Shown here: one piece after another, positions 35,701 to 39,560 of the stretch
Layout: every line of letters begins with the position of its first letter
Numbering within the stretch: the stretch's first letter is position 1
Assembly: GCA_037443705.1 (NCBI GenBank)
Contig: JBBINV010000038.1
Coordinates: forward strand, 1-39,560
DNA: 39,560 nt
Direction: 5' to 3'
Source of the DNA: 2-02-FULL-66-14 sp037443705
Lineage (GTDB): Bacteria; Pseudomonadota; Gammaproteobacteria; Burkholderiales; SG8-39
The notes under the pieces: generated by a model
The model's input: the letters and a program-made list of their open reading frames with translations, nothing else
The model's database searches: none
Told to the model about the DNA's origin: nothing
Translations under genes and position numbers: made by a program

Positions 35701-38700
35701 CCGCCAGCGCTACGCCGCAGACCTCGGCCCGCGCCGAGGGCTACGGCGGCGCGATCCTCGCGAGCGTCGGCGTGGGCATCGCGCAGGCCACGGCGCAGAC
35801 CACGGTGCGCGCCTCGATCGGCCAATCGAGCGACATCCACGCGCAGTCGCTCGCGGTCAAGGCGCTGACGCTCACCGCCGCGGGTTCGCCTTCGGCCGAC
35901 ACCTTCAGCGAGGTCGGCGGCGGCGCGCTCCTCGTCGGTGTCAACGCCACCGAGAGCACTGCGACCGCGAACACGACGACGCTCTCGAGCATCGGCTCGA
36001 GCACGGTGCTCACGATCGGAGGCGACGCCACCGTGCAGGCCAGCGAGGACGCGCGCGCGCGCTCGGATGTGCGCGGATTCACCGGCGGAATCGTGGCCGC
36101 GGGGGCGAACATCGCCGACAGCGTGGCGACGAGCGACACGCGCGCCACTGCGACCGGCGTGCGCGGGAGCGTAGGTGGGACGCTCACCGTCAACGCGACC
36201 GGAGCCGACGACACCTTTGCACAGGCGGTGGCGGGAACGGGCGGGATCATCGCGGGCTCGGCCTCGAGCGCGGACTCGGTGAACCATTCGACCACGTACG
36301 CCGAGCTCGGCGGCGGCACCGTCGGAAGCGCGCTCGAGGCCGGGCGCATGGTGGTGAATGCGACGCACACCGCGACCACCAACGGCAAGGTCGACAGCCT
36401 GAATGCCTCGCTCCTCGGCGCAAGCGGCGCCACGACCTCGAGCGACGTAGAGTCTACAGTCGACGCGAAGGTGAGCGACAACGCGCGCCTCGGCGCGACC
36501 GAGATTTCGGTGACGGCGCTCAACCAGGCGCGCAAGCCCTATCTCGATTCGGCCGCGATGCCCTGGCTCTACGGCGACGGCTACAACGCAAGCTCGGGCT
36601 CCGGCGGGCTGCTGAACGGCGCCGCGGCTTCCTCCGGCGTGATGCTCGATTTCACCACCCGCACGACGGTCGGCGCGGGCGCGGCGATCACGATCACCGG
36701 CGATCGCGACAACCCGAAAAACGCCAACTTCTCGGCCATCAACGACATCGTGATGCGCGACCAGACCAGGCTCGACGCCGGCGGCGCGATCGCGGTGGCG
36801 AAAGCGGCATCGTGGCTGCGCGTCAATTCCGCCAGCGCCACCACCACGCTCGGCGCCGCCGCCTCGATCGACGCAATCGGCGAGGTGAACTTCGGCGCGC
36901 GCACGAGCGCCGACCTCGAGGCGAACGCCAACGCCAAGACCTACGGCCTGGCGGGCGCCGCCGAGGGCGAGTCGATCGCGGCAATCAATACTTCGAATGC
37001 GACCACGATCGCTGCCGGCGCGCAGATCCGGGCTGATCGCGACGTGCACCTTTCGGCGGGCCGCGACGCGCTGGGCGCGGGGAACAACCTGCGCGCCATC
37101 GCACGCACCGACCTCTACAACAAGACCGCCTTCCCGGTCGAGACCGATCCGGTTGCGAATGCCGACGTCTACCAGGCGGACACCGTCACGGTTGCGGGCG
37201 CGAGCTCGGTGCGGAGCGTCCAGGATATCTACCTCGTGTCGGACAGGGGCGCGGTGGTGGCCGACGGCCAGGGCGTGGGCAAGGATCTCTACCGCGAGCT
37301 CGCCGCCGAGGTCGCGAGCGCGTTCAGCAACCTGGTGGGCGCAGGCGACGTCTCGCTCGACATCCGCTACAGCCACGGCGTCGCATCCAGCGACGCCAAC
37401 GTCCAGGTCGACGGCACGGTGCACGCCGGCATTCAGAACAAGCAGCGCCTGATCATCGGCTCGACATGCACCTCGGTACTGTGCACGCCGACCGAGCAGA
37501 CCGACGGCGTGCGGTTCACCGTGACCAACGAGAACCTCGTCACCAACCTCTTCACGCGCCGCGAGAACCTTGTTGCCTTGCGCGCGGTCTACTCCCAGGA
37601 CCCGCTCGCCAGCGCCGCGTACGACGCCGAGATCGCGTTCATCGATGCGCAGCTCCAGCGCCTGGGCTACACGGACACGAGCGGCGGGGTGACGGTGCCG
37701 AACCAGAGCCTCTCTGCGGACTTCATCAACACCGATCCGATCCGCGCGCGCGGCGGGGACGTGATCATCACCGCCGAGCGGCTGAAGGGCGGGGGCACGA
37801 TCAAGGCGCCGAACGACACCGAGATCAGGATCATCAACAACAGCGCCGCGTTCCTGCGCACCGACAAGCTCACCATCGAGCCGGTCGGCGGCACGATTCT
37901 CTACAACGGCTTCGCGGTGACCTCGAACACGCAGATCCGCGACCGCAACAAGGCCGAACCGTACCCGTTCGGCACGCCGCCGCAGCCGGGCTTCACGCTG
38001 GAGGCCGCGGGCACCTCGAGTGCAGTGCCGAACGTCGAGGTGCGCAACACCTTCAACCCGTTCGGCGCCGGGCGGGCGCCCGACATCGAGATCTCGGGCG
38101 ACATCACCAACTTCTTCGGTACGGTGACCGTCGAGAGCCTCAAGGGAAGCGTCAAGATCCAGGGCCGGCCGACGCCGCCGGGGCAGCCGCTCAACCCCGC
38201 GCCCTCGATCATCGGCAACACGATCAACATCAGCGCGGGGCAGGACATCATCCAGTCCTACGTCGACGGCTTCTCGCATGTGGGCGGCGATCCGCAGTCG
38301 CTCTGGAGCAGCGAGGCGAACGCGGCCGAGAGTGCCAGGACGACCACTTCCTCGAGCGCAACGCACAACGCCAACGGCTCGCGCATCGCGGGCAACAACG
38401 TGTTCCTGTCGGCGCGGTACCTCAACATCAACGGGCTGGTGCAGAGCGGCATCCCCGACTGGGAAGTGAGCCTCGGCTCGGGGCTGAACGCGACCATGGA
38501 CGCGTTCCGGCAGGACTGGATCAACCGCGGGCGGCCGAGCATGGATGATCCGGTCAACCGATCGCTTTACCGGCTCTCGGGGTTCTCGGGCGACCCGCAG
38601 GGCCGGATCGCGGCGTTCTACAACCCGGAGAAGGACAAGATCGAGCTCGACAACGTCCAGGTGCAGGGCGGCTACGCCGAGCTGTTCGGCCAGATCCTGA

Positions 38701-39560
38701 ACACGGGCGGCGGCCGGATCGAGGTGATGGACGGCTACGGACGGATCAACGTGGCCAACAGCACCAACCGCGACGTGATCGTGAATGGCCTGGATACGGG
38801 CGGCAACATCCACGGCCTGATCAACATCACCGACTCATCGAAGCAATACCTCGGCCGGCCCGTCACGACTTCCTACGAACGCATCGGCGGTGTGGTGCGC
38901 GTGCAGGAGATCGGCAGGCAGGAAGTCACGGTCGGCGGGCAGAAGGTGATCCAGAGCGTGGTGCTCTCGAGCAACACCACCGGCAGCGCGCGCACCGGCT
39001 CGTACGCGCCGCTCCCGGGCCTGCGTTACGTCTGGCAGCGCGGCCAGGATCAGCAGGCGACCTACGTGGGCGCGATCGACACCGACTCGATCTTCTGGGG
39101 CGGCATCAACATCAGCACGAGCCAGTACGACACCTACACGCAGACCGCAGTCGGGGGAATCCGGGCGCTCGCCAACGGCGAGTATCCGCGGCTCGCGACC
39201 ACGATAAACGGATCGGCCGAGAGCGCCAACTACGAGTACCGGTTCAATCAGCGCGATACCGGCGCCGCGGTGTTCGCGGGGCGCAACGAATGGAGCACCT
39301 GCAACGACTTTCTGTGCTTCACCAAGACCTACCACCTGCGCGACGTCTGGAAGCAGGGCTTGCAGGACATCCACACGCACTCGGTCAAGGCCGACAACGC
39401 CATCCCGATCAGGTTCCTCGGCTACGACACGGGCGAGGTCAACGTGACGAGCTCGAACAGCGTGGTGCTCGCGGCGCCGATCTCGAATCTCGCCGGTACG
39501 ACCTCGATCACGGCTGCCAGGAGCATCACCTCGACGGGCGACGCAGCCGCGATCAACACA
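26682..39560 (+). CDS. Giant filamentous adhesin of the two-partner secretion (leukotoxin LktA-like) type, open at the right edge
   Basis: One continuous frame of 4293 codons without a stop. GTG 26682 is the only standard start after an in-frame TAG at 26652. A signal peptide (ATRAIAFALALVQFAYPAFA) leads into a TPS/haemagglutination domain with ANPHGFVVGASGVVNVGSL near residue 126. That domain is normally recognised by an outer-membrane TpsB pore; no TpsB gene is in the window. Most of the rest is low-complexity Ala/Gly/Ser/Thr/Val beta-helix built of 54-65-residue units, densest between about 31700 and 34700. Near the right edge YVWQRGQDQQATYVG resembles the tryptophan-containing segment of LktA-family proteins. 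The only six cysteines I found form three close pairs. Predicted role: secreted or surface-anchored adhesion, biofilm or contact-dependent interaction (inference). The C-terminus, and so anchoring or a toxin tip, is not visible. Confidence 0.9.
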   Translation, partial: MQGGGRGSAVLSGRPATRAIAFALALVQFAYPAFAAAQAIVTDGRTQTAVVTTGNVVNVTTGTVSGANAFNSFSRFGVPQGIVTNLYLPGGTANLINIVRDERTDVYGILNSIKDGRIGGSVWFANPHGFVVGASGVVNVGSLSVTTTTQQFADSFFVAPGSPDEAAVAQLLAGTAPRSGTGLISIQGRVNAADAVSLAAGTVNVGGSIFSGARFVGAAPDFSDVVNANGLSSATNVVVKEGRVSIVADGDVAVSGTIAAPGGSGVRGGDVSVRAGGDVDLRAGALISAKGNGESSGGGSVYVYGGRNAYFRQGAAIDARAGSSGDGGSIELSAGRTVELAGGEFRAGAVQGRAGSILIDPTDITVSANNLSDGADISYVADDTITIASGVTVSSRNLASPLSDNHETANSQGDSGDITLRADRITLEAGSKLLAQGNSGFAGGEVTLEAKSSPAVSILGYRESTSQIQIGDASGGATIRGANVSVLAATDVSTKWTYQTNSGGTWIDDPTDVTTAGRTLALGASTAAEAAVGFLGSLVGVNIVHSQAVGTASVVVKGGSVIEGQNVTLRAENATVAGAAPSSGLNGPGTQVNTPLGLGALYARNKADASVTVESNATIKGQNLTVRAHNDASLEASIASADAGSDSGDIAIAVGVTNADIQSKATIAQGANLKLTGNVSVAATNRSSLGNTVEAQTGDAGKASAAVAVSELSTKATAELNANVKDAARVEVVAVNENTQNVTTANSKTGSTLNDMILAGVQQKMEPLTDPTGSLENYFWDRLLGGQEPDAKVKPKSIPFRIGGAIAYADSQAQANALVGAGASVHATDRAVVVARTVASDIQIAAESAAVSQSRERAAANTARNTFSAGVAIGSFEHDALAKVGKGAVLTAPSIAVNADVSIPVRETLITGGTFDRWDGLGTIKDWFDSVTGMFDVFNGASAAKSTSDNSSNAISLSGSVSILDFRNSARAVVDTNAKLNVSGARTGAWSHSFEVVPDDVSTTGTDEQVLHEWAFAAPAVVNASRDTTLLFHGGHFIPGSTGAGAGGKGLGIAYTQENVSGASEAIVREGAVIQGVDETASAADADGQRTWTVSGARATDEAQVTAEGKDLLISIASAAGYGATFGLNGSASIVGIDNSTRALIDDEASVKADKLRVRATDSPVTWSIAGGFNKTDSAGVGVGISYIGLTANTRAEIADNDSYAGELASRASDAGAAAGGTISTRDMEVEARTGGHVESIAVTGSVAWSSSGQNNDTSSGGFFSSIQSKYQAIQNKLAHLVDLKPASTSKGSGESKGGTSASQPASFGLSGAGSASVNDVEITTQALVDGVAIDQNVGSSAASLLVRGVSDTDVVTASGAAALTRANNPSQNKSAALTGSVAVNLIDSGVNAIVRNTAVTDANDVTVQALAGGEELSIAIGASIDASSTESKSMSVAATGSLSLSLVTNDVVAKLDNAGVTGETSATGRAVDLTAYNRTFIGTGGGSLSVGGKTGAGGAVTYSDITNNVTATITGGSGVSAVDTVAVKAYNATEIGAGAAHGQASNATNGNALGGAVVITEIENRTTASIAGASSVAATGRVEVLAADRGADNALEQIIEPGSERENTVAGLDYCGRSTGVVTAPGGNCITSVAGVVQATVGGGSNNIGLSFNWSSIANSLAAKIEDSAVSATGVSGEVAVKAESNATITGLAVGVGVADKVSAAGSVAVNRIDNNVLASIASTDASKETVAANSVVVQAKDTSRIDTLAGQVTASMNGAAIGAAVTYAEIGNDVKAVADRVNVNAKGSAMLDALADASIRSLAVAGSVVTGGSQPAVSASIAVNFIGNGTEATADGVVFDDPDGGSNTNAVTVKAEDKSTIQSLTGSVSISGTSAAGGGAFAYSSIQNSVLASVEDSAVHRAGTLDVTAKETSTIQAISVAGSGGQTVAISGSVSINHIGKYGESGDPDEDGNVATAEIRNSSADGAATVANVKAEDSSTIESLAGAVAVSIGSAAVGGAVADNATRNVARASVSGSSLQGFSALTVEGRNTSTIKSLSAAGGGAATGAFAGSASSNRTTNRTIAEISASEMTEVSGTNANVAVSALDTATIQSLAGAVAIGGSAAVGAAIAVNRIANVTEARVTGFKPATAGLDVDNLMVKADSNESVETVAVGGSAAADVGVAGSVAVNIIESTTEAHISGGAKVESDRNAGVLAESDDEIEVGAGAVGVGVLAAGVAASVVVNQIGGATKAHISGTGTQVAARAITGTPGLTVASGGLTGAVNLDAGITGSLSAFAPPDLAALRATETARGVVVNASATHQVTSFVANAGAGLVGVSGVANVDVIGGQTRAYIDQAQINQGDNSAATANQGVHVKASDHAYGANFVGSASGGVVGAGVVADVHVFDRDTKAYVQSSTVASLGKTDIAATSSQGMSSLVVGASVGGVGVVGAGGVAKFTSDTEAYAASSGLDAGSLDVKAVHGTRMYLSGGTASGGGVGAGATFDVGLDNSVTKAHIDDSTVTTSGQVSVDAQSASEIREWTVAGSAAGTAAVAGTASVALIGNTTQAYVTGGSIGSSGARASGFSVTATDSVVVQQIAGSAAIGGIGGAGIAAGVTKVENTTSAYVNNASAHTVNDIVVDAQSTRDLSNTVATAGGGIAAGIGGSVGVTLVGTALANTQGGETNANRELNSGGSGTLSQVDSFGGRDTLSFGGNMSSQSDNGYAGAGLSSGELSSLNNAVKLNTTSQVYNTATQSAVSESFNPSTQLTGKTAAIVGGASVLDANRDVKVHASEKDKVRVVTGGGAIGGLAGVGGSVSVADVTNNVEAAILGTTRTRVSGKVEVIAEAGKLEPAARAVYADAVQASGGAVALGAAVAVANATNNARATIGRGTDTGVSSGSGTLTVKATDAADVESRALGATIGLVAAGAVIGRSTKSGSAVARIGNENAPSGSPDTFVDLASGALSVRSERSGLVTSRTTAGAGGVISGSGSDARATDNGASEAFLGNSVDVDGAGAAVNVTASATPQTSARAEGYGGAILASVGVGIAQATAQTTVRASIGQSSDIHAQSLAVKALTLTAAGSPSADTFSEVGGGALLVGVNATESTATANTTTLSSIGSSTVLTIGGDATVQASEDARARSDVRGFTGGIVAAGANIADSVATSDTRATATGVRGSVGGTLTVNATGADDTFAQAVAGTGGIIAGSASSADSVNHSTTYAELGGGTVGSALEAGRMVVNATHTATTNGKVDSLNASLLGASGATTSSDVESTVDAKVSDNARLGATEISVTALNQARKPYLDSAAMPWLYGDGYNASSGSGGLLNGAAASSGVMLDFTTRTTVGAGAAITITGDRDNPKNANFSAINDIVMRDQTRLDAGGAIAVAKAASWLRVNSASATTTLGAAASIDAIGEVNFGARTSADLEANANAKTYGLAGAAEGESIAAINTSNATTIAAGAQIRADRDVHLSAGRDALGAGNNLRAIARTDLYNKTAFPVETDPVANADVYQADTVTVAGASSVRSVQDIYLVSDRGAVVADGQGVGKDLYRELAAEVASAFSNLVGAGDVSLDIRYSHGVASSDANVQVDGTVHAGIQNKQRLIIGSTCTSVLCTPTEQTDGVRFTVTNENLVTNLFTRRENLVALRAVYSQDPLASAAYDAEIAFIDAQLQRLGYTDTSGGVTVPNQSLSADFINTDPIRARGGDVIITAERLKGGGTIKAPNDTEIRIINNSAAFLRTDKLTIEPVGGTILYNGFAVTSNTQIRDRNKAEPYPFGTPPQPGFTLEAAGTSSAVPNVEVRNTFNPFGAGRAPDIEISGDITNFFGTVTVESLKGSVKIQGRPTPPGQPLNPAPSIIGNTINISAGQDIIQSYVDGFSHVGGDPQSLWSSEANAAESARTTTSSSATHNANGSRIAGNNVFLSARYLNINGLVQSGIPDWEVSLGSGLNATMDAFRQDWINRGRPSMDDPVNRSLYRLSGFSGDPQGRIAAFYNPEKDKIELDNVQVQGGYAELFGQILNTGGGRIEVMDGYGRINVANSTNRDVIVNGLDTGGNIHGLINITDSSKQYLGRPVTTSYERIGGVVRVQEIGRQEVTVGGQKVIQSVVLSSNTTGSARTGSYAPLPGLRYVWQRGQDQQATYVGAIDTDSIFWGGINISTSQYDTYTQTAVGGIRALANGEYPRLATTINGSAESANYEYRFNQRDTGAAVFAGRNEWSTCNDFLCFTKTYHLRDVWKQGLQDIHTHSVKADNAIPIRFLGYDTGEVNVTSSNSVVLAAPISNLAGTTSITAARSITSTGDAAAINT
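31740..34680 (+). repeat. Degenerate protein-level repeats in the adhesin
   Basis: At least twelve successive units of about 54-65 residues follow one pattern. They open with STIQSL or ATIQSLAG, pass through a small-residue stretch (Ala/Gly/Ser), then AVNxI, a short turn and an ending like TxAxI. Clear openings are near 32262 (STIQSLTG), 32622 (STIESLAG), 32785 (STIKSLSA), 32955 (ATIQSLAG) and 33127 (ESVETVAV). The repeats have diverged at DNA level, so recombination between them is unlikely. Confidence 0.7.
34673..34680 (+). repeat. Run of eight G inside the adhesin frame
   Basis: An uninterrupted eight-G tract encodes part of QGGETN in the present frame. Slippage by one or two bases would shift the frame and truncate the adhesin about 2665 codons from its start. 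Such tracts are classic phase-variation sites in surface-protein genes, though eight is near the lower end of unstable lengths. Confidence 0.45.

Noticed and set aside
35604..38813. Antisense open frame of 1069 codons within the adhesin
   Set aside because: Same composition and same explanation; no recognisable motif.

Overview
This window is dense, very GC-rich DNA (I estimate by eye well above 60% GC) from a proteobacterium, most likely a betaproteobacterium. The reasons are the glnE / yhdP / nitrilase / tldD arrangement, the glpD-glpK and sucCD genes with beta-type sequences, and a soluble NAD-linked formate dehydrogenase beside a GcvA-like LysR regulator. I cannot place it to genus. No tRNA, rRNA, CRISPR array or insertion sequence was seen.

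Layout. 1-1815 (minus) is the N-terminal two thirds of glnE. From a 12-bp divergent gap, a tightly overlapped plus-strand operon runs from 1828 to 9379: yhdP, a Nit1-type amidohydrolase, tldD and a two-subunit CoA transferase. It converges on the glycerol genes glpK and glpD (minus, 9386-12491). Next come sucC-sucD and an overlapping membrane/spermidine-synthase-fold protein (plus, 12544-16615). Two minus-strand genes follow: a periplasmic protein with two NarX/PilJ-type nitrate-sensor-like motifs, and a 935-residue acyl carrier protein / fatty acyl-AMP ligase / acyltransferase fusion (16625-20276). 20277-20847 is decayed DNA with two gene remnants: a cyclic-nucleotide-binding domain fragment and a frameshifted, internally deleted class II glutamine amidotransferase. 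A LysR regulator (minus) then diverges from a small ORF, a fused NuoE-NuoF-like formate dehydrogenase beta subunit and the catalytic alpha subunit (21898-26573). The last 12.9 kb (26682 to the window end) is one uninterrupted reading frame for a giant two-partner-secreted filamentous adhesin of the leukotoxin-LktA-like type, at least 4293 residues and still open at the edge.

How the parts may work together. The clearest functional unit is the LysR / small ORF / formate dehydrogenase cluster. It resembles heterodimeric NAD-linked formate dehydrogenases with a fused NuoEF subunit, such as FDH1 of Methylorubrum extorquens. Its leader holds a perfect FNR-type palindrome, a well-spaced -10 box and a 12-bp hairpin that presents the ribosome binding site. 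A second FNR-like palindrome precedes the NarX/PilJ-like periplasmic gene. Together these suggest an oxygen- or nitrogen-oxide-responsive theme (inference). The less usual loci are the ACP-ligase-acyltransferase fusion, the tandem P-box protein without any signalling domain, and the giant adhesin, whose start lies in a G-quadruplex-like sequence and which contains an internal run of eight G.
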